Made by a program: the position numbers and the translations under genes
Assembly (NCBI GenBank): GCA_007128045.1
Contig: SKYG01000076.1
Coordinates: 1 to 14,192, forward strand
Origin: Bacteroidales bacterium
Lineage (GTDB): Bacteria; Bacteroidota; Bacteroidia; Bacteroidales; UBA7960
DNA: 14,192 nucleotides
Direction of reading: 5' to 3'
The notes under the pieces: generated by a model
The model's input: only the letters and a program-made list of their open reading frames with translations
What the model was told of the DNA's origin: nothing
The model's database searches: none
Shown here: positions 1 to 6,553 of the stretch, in pieces
Layout: the number at the start of each line of letters is the position of its first letter
How positions within the stretch are numbered: the first letter of the stretch is position 1

Positions 1-1
1 T

Positions 2-1069
2 ACAGCCCTGGCACGGAAAAATGAAGGGTACAGGCATGTGATCCTATCCCTCGAACCGGGCAATTCGTTTGCAAAAGAACATCAGGAGGCGGGCATCAAA
101 GTGGTTTCTCTTGGCATGACATCGTTATTGGGACTGCCATGGTACTATCCGCGACTGAGAACAATGGTAAACAGCCTGAGTCCTTCACTGATCCATGGTT
201 GGATGTACCACGGAAACATGGCAGCCCATCACGCTGGAGCAACCTGCCCAAGGGTGTTCTCCATCCACAATGCCCTGGATGCCTGGAAACATGAGAAATG
301 GACCACAAGGCAGATTATCAGGATGGGTGCCTCAATGGCCAGGCAGGCCCGCACTGTCGTTTACTGCTCAAACATCAGCAAAACACAGCATGAGGCAATC
401 GGCTATCCCACAACCAATGCAGTAATTATCCCCAATGGAGTCGATGTCAATAGGTTTAAACCTGATCCAAGCGCCCGAAACAATCTGAGAAAGACACTGA
501 ATATTCCTCCGGAAAACATGCTGTTCGGCCAGGTAGCACGTTACCATCCCATTAAAAACCAGATTGGCCTTCTGCAAGCCTTTTCAATGGCGACGGAGGT
601 GATTCCTAATATGCATCTCCTGCTGGCCGGAGAGGGGTGTGATGCCAGCAACACGCTACTTACCAATCAGATAAGGACCCTTGGACTGCAAAACAAGGTG
701 CATCTGCTTGGTGCCCGATCAGATGTGGAGGAGATACTGCCCGGCCTCGATGCTTTGGTTTCTCCATCGCTGAGCGAAGCTTTCCCGGTGGTGCTAGCAG
801 AAGCTATGGCCTGCGAACTGCCTTGTATTGCCACCAATGTCGGCGACTCCGCATATATAATAGACGACACAGGCATGGTGGTAAATACTACAGATACCGG
901 AGCCATGGCACAAGCATTGCTTGAAATGGCGCGATCGCCGGAAAAAGAACGGCTAAATGCCGGAAAAAAAGCACGCCTCTCTATCGTGGAGCGCTTTGAA
1001 ATAAAAAATACCATAAATCGCTATGAATCTCTTTATACAACATTGATTCAGCTTATCGTAAAACCCTGA
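2..1069 (+). CDS. Glycosyltransferase family 4 (GT-B fold), 5'-truncated by the window edge
   Basis: This is a retaining GT4 glycosyltransferase that would transfer a sugar from a nucleotide donor to a lipid-linked glycan at the cytoplasmic face. The reading frame is open to the first bases, and the residues before the internal GTG at 38 (TALARKNEGYRH) read as normal family sequence, so the true start lies upstream of the window. Family marks are a IPNGVDVNRFKP segment near 430-465, which usually opens the C-terminal donor-binding domain. An EX7E motif follows, with glutamate codons at 776-778 and 800-802 (SEAFPVVLAEAMA). The C-terminal domain ends normally at TGA 1067-1069. Only 20 bp separate it from the next glycosyltransferase, so the two are probably co-transcribed. 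Donor and acceptor sugars cannot be read from sequence. Confidence 0.88.
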   Translation, partial: TALARKNEGYRHVILSLEPGNSFAKEHQEAGIKVVSLGMTSLLGLPWYYPRLRTMVNSLSPSLIHGWMYHGNMAAHHAGATCPRVFSIHNALDAWKHEKWTTRQIIRMGASMARQARTVVYCSNISKTQHEAIGYPTTNAVIIPNGVDVNRFKPDPSARNNLRKTLNIPPENMLFGQVARYHPIKNQIGLLQAFSMATEVIPNMHLLLAGEGCDASNTLLTNQIRTLGLQNKVHLLGARSDVEEILPGLDALVSPSLSEAFPVVLAEAMACELPCIATNVGDSAYIIDDTGMVVNTTDTGAMAQALLEMARSPEKERLNAGKKARLSIVERFEIKNTINRYESLYTTLIQLIVKP

Positions 1070-1089
1070 TTATTTTTATTCCGAATACT

Positions 1090-2226
1090 ATGCCCAACAA
1101 AAAGATCTTCATCAACTCCAACATGATATGGACCATCAGTCAGTTCAGGCTGGGCCTGATAAAGGCATTTATCAAGGCCGGCTACGAAGTGGTTTGTGCC
1201 GCCGATACCGATAGCTTTTCGATGCTTTCAGAAATGAAATTGGCCGAAGCGGGCGCCAGGTTCATCCGGCTGCCACTGAGCCGGAAAAGCATCAACCCCT
1301 TACAAGACCTCAGGTATATAGTGCTGCTTCGGCGGGTGCTGCGCCGTGAACGGCCCGACCTGGTCATCAACTTTACCGTGAAACCCATCGTCTATGGCTC
1401 GCTGGCTGCACACAGCCTGGGGATTCCCTCTTTTGCCGTGACCACCGGACTGGGCTTTGTCTTTACCCGCCAAAACCTGCTTACCCGCTTTATCAAACTG
1501 CTCTATGCATTTAGCCTGCGCTTCCCAAAACGTATCTTCTTCCTGAACGAAGACGACCGCAACGCCCTGATCAAAGGCAGCCTGGCTGATCCCAAAAAAA
1601 CGCGTATCCTTCCCAGCGAAGGTATCGACCTGGATCATTATCACCCCACAGGCAGATTCGACCCCAGCGAACCCTTTACCTTTCTGCTTATTGCCCGCCT
1701 GCTGTGGGAAAAAGGAATCGGCGAATACGTCGAGGCCGCACGAAAACTGAAAGAAAGCCACGGCAAACAGGTCGAATGCCGGCTTATCGGATATGTCGAC
1801 GAAAACAACCCGGGAGGTATCAGCCGCGAACAACTCATAGAGTGGGTCAGCGAAGGCGTGATCACTTACCTGGGAACCACCGACGATGTACGACCGGTGA
1901 TCGCCGATGCCGACTGCGTGGTGCTGCCCTCCATATACCGCGAAGGGGTTCCGCGTACCCTCATGGAAGCCGCCGCCATGGCAAAACCCCTGATCGCAAC
2001 AAACTGGGTTGGATGCCGTGAAGTGGTCGATCACGACATTAATGGATACCTTTGCAAACCCAGAGATGCAAACGACCTGTACGATAAAATGGTCGACATG
2101 CTCAACCTATCCGACCAGGAACGGGCGTTAATGGGCACAAACGGCAGAGAAAAAATGCAACGCCAATTCGATGAAAAAATCGTGATCAATCAGTATTTTA
2201 AAGAAATAGAAGCACTGTGGTCTTAG
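1090..2226 (+). CDS. Glycosyltransferase family 4, PglA/CapM-like
   Basis: This 378-residue GT4 enzyme probably adds a sugar, often a HexNAc, to an undecaprenyl-diphosphate-linked precursor. The N-terminal acceptor domain has the block LVINFTVKPIVYGSLAAHSLGIP (residues 91-113) followed by a TTGLGFVF segment. This pattern is seen in PglA-type bacillosaminyl-PP-undecaprenol transferases and capsule GT4 enzymes. The C-terminal donor domain starts near LPSEGIDLDHYHP (174-186) and IARLLWEKGI (201-210). The EX7E pair is E285 and E293 in REGVPRTLMEAAAMAKP. The length is normal and the ATG at 1090 gives the expected N-terminus (MPNKKIFINSNMIW). It lies 20 bp after the first glycosyltransferase. The next gene is 174 bp away across repeats. 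Family assignment is firm; substrate is inference. Confidence 0.92.
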   Translation: MPNKKIFINSNMIWTISQFRLGLIKAFIKAGYEVVCAADTDSFSMLSEMKLAEAGARFIRLPLSRKSINPLQDLRYIVLLRRVLRRERPDLVINFTVKPIVYGSLAAHSLGIPSFAVTTGLGFVFTRQNLLTRFIKLLYAFSLRFPKRIFFLNEDDRNALIKGSLADPKKTRILPSEGIDLDHYHPTGRFDPSEPFTFLLIARLLWEKGIGEYVEAARKLKESHGKQVECRLIGYVDENNPGGISREQLIEWVSEGVITYLGTTDDVRPVIADADCVVLPSIYREGVPRTLMEAAAMAKPLIATNWVGCREVVDHDINGYLCKPRDANDLYDKMVDMLNLSDQERALMGTNGREKMQRQFDEKIVINQYFKEIEALWS

Positions 2227-2241
2227 CTAGGTAACCGGGTA

Positions 2242-2261
2242 ATCCCCGATCTGTAGGGGAT
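2242..2261. other. Small hairpin after the GT4 stop codon
   Basis: ATCCCC (2242-2247) and GGGGAT (2256-2261) are perfect 6 bp arms around an 8-base loop, 15 bp after the stop at 2226. No T-tract follows, so it is not a standard intrinsic terminator. It may belong to the dispersed repeat that follows directly. Confidence 0.4.
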
Positions 2262-2298
2262 CTCTCGCTTCGCTCGAGATGACAGGTGCTATGAACCC
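2259..2298. repeat. Single copy of the GAGATGACAGG dispersed repeat
   Basis: This stretch contains ATCTC near its start, CGAGATGACAGG, and the tail TGCTATGAACC. The same end, with one extra G (GACAGGGTGCTATGAACC), closes the repeat array at 7361-7660. It is therefore a short copy of the unit found in multiple copies there, in the same orientation as the last unit of that array. Confidence 0.7.
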
Positions 2299-2400
2299 GC
2301 AATCCCTCAACCCGCAATCCCTCAACCCTCAACCCGCAACCCTCAACCCACAACCCTCAACCCACAACCCTCAACCCTCAACCCGCAACCCACAACCCCC
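2294..2400 (+). repeat. AACCCNC heptamer tract abutting the fucose synthase start
   Basis: Two 15-base units (AACCCGC plus AATCCCTC) are followed from 2324 to 2400 by eleven exact-length heptamers of the form AACCC(T/G/A/C)C. The last heptamer ends on the base before the ATG at 2401. The leader therefore lacks both a ribosome-binding site and the A-rich segment usual in this phylum. Copy number could vary by slippage. Confidence 0.9.
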
Positions 2401-3327
2401 ATGAACAAATCCTCCAACATATACATCGCAGGCCACCGCGGCATGGTAGGCTCGGCCATCTTGAGAAAGCTAAGCTCATTGGGCTACAGCAACCTGGTCA
2501 CCCGCGAACTGGCTGAGCTTGACCTGTTGCGCCAAACAGACGTTGAGTCTTTTTTTGCCTCCGAAAAACCTGACTACGTGTTCCTGGCAGCGGCAAAGGT
2601 AGGTGGCATCCTGGCCAACAACACCTACCGCGGACAGTTCATCTACGAGAACCTGATGATACAGAATAACGTCGTCCATGCCGCCTGGAAGCATGGGGTG
2701 AAGAAACTGCTCTTCCTCGGAAGCAGCTGTATCTACCCCAGGATGGCACCCCAGCCGATGAAGGAAGAGTACCTGCTGACCGGCCCGCTGGAAGCCACCA
2801 ACGAGCCCTACGCCATCGCAAAGATAGCAGGCATCAAACTGTGTGAGAGCTATAACCACCAGTATGGCACCCGCTTCGTTTCGGTGATGCCCACCAACCT
2901 GTATGGGCCCAACGACAACTTCGACCTGGAGACTTCTCATGTGCTGCCCGCAATGATCAGACGTTTTCATGAGGCAAAGCTAAATAAGCAGGCAGCTGTT
3001 ACTCTTTGGGGAACAGGAACACCACGTCGCGAGTTTCTGCACGTCGACGACCTGGCCGATGCAGTGGTATTTATCATGCTGCATGAACTCCGCCATGATA
3101 TCTACAACATCGGTGCTGGTACTGACCTTACCATAGCCGGCCTTGCAAGCCTGATACAAACTGTTACCGGCCACCAGGGAGCCATCGAATGGGATACGTC
3201 CAAACCCGACGGCACCCCACGAAAACTCCTCGACACCACCAGACTGTCTGACGAAGGCTGGACCTGGTCCATTCCGCTCGAAGAAGGCATCCGCCAAACC
3301 TATCAAATTTTCAAAATGATTTTATAA
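2401..3327 (+). CDS. fcl: GDP-L-fucose synthase (GDP-4-keto-6-deoxymannose epimerase/reductase)
   Basis: This NADPH-dependent extended SDR converts GDP-4-keto-6-deoxy-D-mannose to GDP-L-fucose, the donor for fucosylated surface glycans. The 308 residues match the usual family length. Visible motifs are the nucleotide-binding GHRGMVG (11-17), GSSCIYP with the catalytic serine and the conserved Cys110 (107-113), YAIAK with Tyr137 and Lys141, PTNLYGPNDNFD (164-175), and His180 in ETSHVLPA. The His and Cys correspond to the acid/base pair known in the E. coli enzyme. RREFLHVDDLADA is also typical. The partner enzyme, GDP-mannose 4,6-dehydratase, is not in this window and must be elsewhere if the pathway works. 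The ATG at 2401 follows a heptamer tract directly. The stop overlaps a promoter-like box for the next gene. Confidence 0.97.
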   Translation: MNKSSNIYIAGHRGMVGSAILRKLSSLGYSNLVTRELAELDLLRQTDVESFFASEKPDYVFLAAAKVGGILANNTYRGQFIYENLMIQNNVVHAAWKHGVKKLLFLGSSCIYPRMAPQPMKEEYLLTGPLEATNEPYAIAKIAGIKLCESYNHQYGTRFVSVMPTNLYGPNDNFDLETSHVLPAMIRRFHEAKLNKQAAVTLWGTGTPRREFLHVDDLADAVVFIMLHELRHDIYNIGAGTDLTIAGLASLIQTVTGHQGAIEWDTSKPDGTPRKLLDTTRLSDEGWTWSIPLEEGIRQTYQIFKMIL

Positions 3328-3332
3328 CTTTG
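3325..3332 (+). promoter_or_regulatory. Possible -7 box (TAnnTTTG) for the dehydrogenase gene
   Basis: TAACTTTG overlaps the fucose synthase stop codon (TAA 3325-3327) and matches the Bacteroidota primary sigma factor -7 consensus. No TTG is seen at the -33 position, so only half of the promoter is supported. The leader to the ATG at 3488 would be about 150 nt. Confidence 0.35.
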
Positions 3333-3337
3333 TACAA

Positions 3338-3421
3338 CAAACGAATTCTTTAACCCGGTAACCCGATAACCCGGCAACGGGCGACCACAAGGGCCGCCCC
3401 TACAGAAAATCAAACGAATTC
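3338..3421. repeat. Hairpin-bearing 62 bp segment flanked by 11 bp direct repeats
   Basis: CAAACGAATTC occurs perfectly at 3338-3348 and 3411-3421. Between them lie a run of AACCCGG(T/C)AAC-like short units and a hairpin (3379-3399) whose arms GGGCGACC and GGGCCGCCC surround ACAA with one mismatch, followed by a CCTACAG tail. The direct repeats could be a target-site duplication from insertion of a small repeat element. Confidence 0.6.
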
Positions 3422-3439
3422 AGTAACCTCGTAGCTATA

Positions 3440-3471
3440 AACTCCTCAACTCCTCAACTCCTCAACTCCTC
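3440..3471 (+). repeat. Four tandem AACTCCTC octamers
   Basis: Four perfect 8 bp copies are followed by AACAACTCAACAGGCA and the dehydrogenase ATG at 3488. The position resembles the heptamer tract before the fucose synthase gene, but the unit differs. Confidence 0.9.
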
Positions 3472-3487
3472 AACAACTCAACAGGCA

Positions 3488-5143
3488 ATGCCTTTATCAA
3501 CCAATCCATACACCAATCAACAATACCCCATCCCGGAGACCATCAACGACCGCAAGCATATCGAGGCGTTCCTGAGGCGGTTTCCCGGACGAAAGGTGGT
3601 GGTGGTGCAAGGTCTGGGCTTTGTGGGTGCAGTGATGTCGATCGTATGTGCCAACGCCGATGGGGCAGATTATGCCGTGATCGGTGTCGACCTGCCCACG
3701 CCGCAGTCGTACTGGAAGATTTGCGAGATCAATGCCGGAAAGTTTCCGATCACTTCGAGCGACCCCAACGTGGAACTGTATTTTGAGAACGCCCGCCAAC
3801 AGGGAAACTTTTATGCTACGGCCGACCCCATCGCCTATAGCTATGCCGATGTGATCATCGTGGATGTGAATCTGGATGTCGACAAGAAGAATGGCCCCTT
3901 CAATGAGCTCAAAGCCTTCGATGTGAACCTGGATGGCTTTCGTGCTGCCATCAAAGCCATCGGCAGGCATTGCCGGGAGGATGTGCACGTGATCGTTGAA
4001 ACAACAGTACCTCCGGGTACCTGTATGCAGGTGGTGTATCCATTGCTTTGCGAAGGGCTGGTGCGCAGAAGCCTCACGGCCTCCATGATCAGGGTGGGTC
4101 ACTCGTACGAGCGGGTGATGCCTGGTCCCGACTACGTGAACTCCATCAAGCACTTTTACAGGGTGTATGCCGGCATCGATGAGGCCAGTGCCGACGCTAC
4201 AGAAGCCTTCCTCCGTACCATCATCTCGACCGAAAAATACCCCCTGACACGCCTGGGAAACACCAACGCCACCGAGATGGCTAAGGTGCTGGAAAACTCT
4301 TACCGGGCCATGAACATCGCCTTTATCGTTGAGTGGACACGCTTCGCCGAAGAAGCTGGGGTGAACCTGTATGAGGTGGTCAGGGCCATCCGCATGCGGC
4401 CTACCCATTCCAATATGATGCTTCCCGGCATAGGGGTGGGGGGATACTGCCTTACCAAAGATGCGCTGATGGCCTCCTGGGCACGGCAACAGATGTTTGG
4501 CGGCAAAGGGCCGCTGACTATGAGCGAGCAGGGGATAGCCACCAACGACCTGATGCCGTGGTATGCCTTCCGGTTTATGTTGAAACACCTTGGGATAGAG
4601 ACAGATGATGAGGATCAGTCGTCTTTACCCGGGAAACAGGGTATAGTAGCACCGGACGATGGCAGGCGAACACATACCGAAAATCCTGCGACTGATGACT
4701 ATGGATCAGGGTCTGCAAATCCATCCCACGAAAAAAAATACCAGGGAAAGCGGCTGAAGGGGCTGAAGTTTCTGCTGCTGGGCGTGTCTTATCGCAGCGA
4801 TGTGGCCGACACACGGTACACCCCGCCGGAGTACCTGTATCGCTTCCTGAAGCGGGAAGGGGCCGACGTGGCGCTGCATGATCCCTATGTGGGATACTGG
4901 GAAGAGCTCGCACTAAATGTGCCGGACAACCTGGAAAAGGTTCTTACAGACGACATCGACGTGCTGGTGTTTTCAACCATGCATGGCATGTACCGTGATG
5001 ACAATACACTGTATCGCTTTATTGAAAAGAACCGCCATGTGTGGGTGTTCGACACCCTCGGTATCGTCCCCGAACAGCTGATCAGGAGCTCTGCCAACAA
5101 ACGTATCCGCGTACTCGGGAGGGGAGACCTGATAGGTGGTTGA
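3488..5143 (+). CDS. UDP-glucose/GDP-mannose dehydrogenase family protein with a linker insertion
   Basis: This NAD-dependent four-electron dehydrogenase would oxidise C6 of a UDP-sugar to a uronic acid for polysaccharide synthesis. The 551 residues exceed the usual 400-450. An N-terminal extension of about 35 residues precedes the Rossmann motif GLGFVG (42-47). ETTVPPGT (171-178), a SYERVMPG block (206-213), and the central-domain helix with Lys266 and Asn270 are present. The catalytic cysteine is Cys321 in GVGGYCLTKD. Residues 371-420 (4598-4747) form a polar, acidic, low-complexity insertion just before the C-terminal UDP-binding domain, which resumes at LKGLKFLLLGVSYRSDVADTRYTPP. An A8 run (4731-4738) lies at the end of the insertion. 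The exact sugar (glucose, GlcNAc or ManNAc) is uncertain. The SDR downstream suggests a UDP-uronate pathway. Confidence 0.92.
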   Translation: MPLSTNPYTNQQYPIPETINDRKHIEAFLRRFPGRKVVVVQGLGFVGAVMSIVCANADGADYAVIGVDLPTPQSYWKICEINAGKFPITSSDPNVELYFENARQQGNFYATADPIAYSYADVIIVDVNLDVDKKNGPFNELKAFDVNLDGFRAAIKAIGRHCREDVHVIVETTVPPGTCMQVVYPLLCEGLVRRSLTASMIRVGHSYERVMPGPDYVNSIKHFYRVYAGIDEASADATEAFLRTIISTEKYPLTRLGNTNATEMAKVLENSYRAMNIAFIVEWTRFAEEAGVNLYEVVRAIRMRPTHSNMMLPGIGVGGYCLTKDALMASWARQQMFGGKGPLTMSEQGIATNDLMPWYAFRFMLKHLGIETDDEDQSSLPGKQGIVAPDDGRRTHTENPATDDYGSGSANPSHEKKYQGKRLKGLKFLLLGVSYRSDVADTRYTPPEYLYRFLKREGADVALHDPYVGYWEELALNVPDNLEKVLTDDIDVLVFSTMHGMYRDDNTLYRFIEKNRHVWVFDTLGIVPEQLIRSSANKRIRVLGRGDLIGG

Positions 5144-5181
5144 CTGCATAACGATACGACCAAACAAGGGGATGGCTGTAT

Positions 5182-5252
5182 TGGCCGGTCAAGCCCGGCC
5201 TATACTTGTTCTCCGCGTTCTTTGCGAATAACGCTGCGTTCCTCTGCGGTTA
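5182..5252 (+). repeat. Composite leader element, copy 1
   Basis: A hairpin (GGCCGG 5183-5188, loop TCAAGC, CCGGCC 5195-5200) is followed by CTATAC and then a GCGTTCTTTGCGAATAA segment ending in TGCGGTTAA. It aligns along most of its length with 6442-6510 before the sugar transferase gene. Here the element leads into A9TAAAA and the ATG at 5266. Confidence 0.8.
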
Positions 5253-5265
5253 AAAAAAAATAAAA

Positions 5266-6297
5266 ATGACAAAACGAAAGGTATTTATTCTTGGTGGCGG
5301 CGGCTTTATTGGCTTCGCCATGGTACGCATCCTGGCAGCACGTGGCGGCTACGACATCACCATTGGCGACAACTTCATCCGCAAGCAGGACGACGAGGAG
5401 ACCATGCAGTTCATCGCCGAACATGGTATCAGGCTGATCCGGGGCGACTTCTCCGATCCGGCACAGTTCGACCGGCTCGATGATGCCTACGACGACTTCT
5501 ATATGCTGGCGTCGATGATCGGTGTCAACAATACCCTGGAGATGCCCCACGAGATCATCAGGATGAACACGGCCCTGATCTTTAACTCTCTGGAGTGGCT
5601 GAAGCGGGCGAAGGTGCGCAACGTGCTGTTTACCTCCACCAGCGAATGCTACTCAGGGACTACCGACCGCTTTGGCTATGCCATACCAACCCCGGAAGAG
5701 GTGCCCCTGTGTATCGACCCGATCGACCATCCGCGCTTCACCTATGCCGTGACCAAGATGCTGGGGGAGTCGGGATTTATGAACTACGGACGAATGCTGG
5801 GATTCAACTGCAGGATCATCCGCTACAGCAATGTGTTTGGACCGCGTATGGGCTTCAAGCATGTGATACCGCACCTGGTGGAACGCTTCCTGGATGGGGA
5901 AAGCCCGTATAAAATCTATGGCGCCAGCCAGACGCGCTCTTTCTGTTACATCGAAGATGGCGCCCTGGGTACCATCCAGGCCATGGAATATGAAGCCACT
6001 CCCTCTGAAATATTTCACCTCGGAGCCAAAGAGGAGATCACCATCGAACAGCTCGTCAGGGAAACAGGCAGGTACTTCGGATACGACGGAACTTATGAGG
6101 TGGCACCCACCTATCCGGGCTCTGTGGAACGCCGCTGCCCGGATATCTCCAAGGCGCAACGCCTGCTGGGGTACGACCCGAAGATCGATTGGCGCGACGG
6201 GCTGAAACTGACGCTCGACTGGTATGTGCGGTACTACAAAGAACAAAATCCGGACGGAACACGCCACTTCGATGCCCCGGATAAGTTTTATAAATAA
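5266..6297 (+). CDS. NAD-dependent epimerase/dehydratase (extended SDR), possibly UDP-glucuronate decarboxylase-like
   Basis: This 343-residue extended SDR acts on a nucleotide sugar. It shows the NAD-binding motif GGGGFIG (10-16), a TSTSECYS block (123-130) with Glu127, the catalytic Tyr160-Ala-Val-Thr-Lys164, SNVFGPRM (188-195), and ASQTRSFCYIEDG (220-232). The Glu in TSTSE, the GPRM block and the SQTRSF block resemble UDP-glucuronate decarboxylase (UDP-xylose synthase) and dTDP-glucose 4,6-dehydratase. The N-terminus (VFILGGGGFIGFAM) is divergent, since TGGAGFIGSH is typical. It follows the UDP-sugar dehydrogenase, so decarboxylation or epimerisation of a UDP-uronate is a reasonable guess. 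Epimerase or dehydratase activity is not excluded. The start at 5266 follows an A-rich leader typical of the phylum. Confidence 0.87.
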   Translation: MTKRKVFILGGGGFIGFAMVRILAARGGYDITIGDNFIRKQDDEETMQFIAEHGIRLIRGDFSDPAQFDRLDDAYDDFYMLASMIGVNNTLEMPHEIIRMNTALIFNSLEWLKRAKVRNVLFTSTSECYSGTTDRFGYAIPTPEEVPLCIDPIDHPRFTYAVTKMLGESGFMNYGRMLGFNCRIIRYSNVFGPRMGFKHVIPHLVERFLDGESPYKIYGASQTRSFCYIEDGALGTIQAMEYEATPSEIFHLGAKEEITIEQLVRETGRYFGYDGTYEVAPTYPGSVERRCPDISKAQRLLGYDPKIDWRDGLKLTLDWYVRYYKEQNPDGTRHFDAPDKFYK

Positions 6298-6300
6298 AAG

Positions 6301-6390
6301 TCTGAAGGTCGGAATGTCTGAAAGTCTGAAGGTCGAGAATCGGTTTAATGTTTAATGTTTAAAGTTGAATCAGGGAACCCGGGAACCAAT
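6301..6390. repeat. Short degenerate tandem repeats after the SDR gene
   Basis: GTCTGAAGGTCGGAATGTC-like units (TCTGAA recurs three times at 6301-6331) are followed by TTTAATG repeated twice and TTTAAAG, then GGAACCCGGGAACC. No reading frame is evident. It looks like accumulated simple-sequence repeats. Confidence 0.6.
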
Positions 6391-6393
6391 TAA

Positions 6394-6413
6394 GGACAGG
6401 TCAAGCCCTGTCC
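6394..6413. repeat. TCAAGC-loop hairpin
   Basis: Perfect 7 bp arms GGACAGG (6394-6400) and CCTGTCC (6407-6413) surround the loop TCAAGC. A CTACAGG tail follows. It shares loop and tail with the hairpins at 5183-5200 and 6441-6460, but its stem differs. Confidence 0.85.
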
Positions 6414-6440
6414 CTACAGGTGCTCCTTTTCATTTTATAC

Positions 6441-6510
6441 AGGCCGGTCAAGTCCGGCCTATACCAGTCCTTTGCGTTCCTTTGCGAATAATTCTGTGTT
6501 CCTGCGGTTA
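6441..6510 (+). repeat. Composite leader element, copy 2
   Basis: A hairpin with 7 bp arms AGGCCGG (6441-6447) and CCGGCCT (6454-6460) around TCAAGT is followed by ATACC and a GCGTTCCTTTGCGAATAA segment ending in TGCGGTTAA. It is the counterpart of 5182-5252. A further partial unit (CTGCGTTCTTTGCGGTTAA, 6522-6540) follows before the ATG at 6554. Confidence 0.8.
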
Positions 6511-6553
6511 AGAAAATGAGCCTGCGTTCTTTGCGGTTAAAAATAATACCAAT

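Noticed and set aside
1300..2034. 244-codon minus-strand open frame opposite the second glycosyltransferase
   Set aside because: The plus-strand GT4 motifs are complete across the whole stretch, and the antisense product has no recognisable domain.
2242..2261. Intrinsic terminator after the second glycosyltransferase
   Set aside because: There is a hairpin but no following T-tract, so it was recorded only as a hairpin.
3497..4588. 363-codon open frame on the minus strand opposite the dehydrogenase
   Set aside because: The plus-strand frame carries all expected family motifs. The antisense translation is His/Gly-rich and matches no known fold, so it is a codon-bias shadow.
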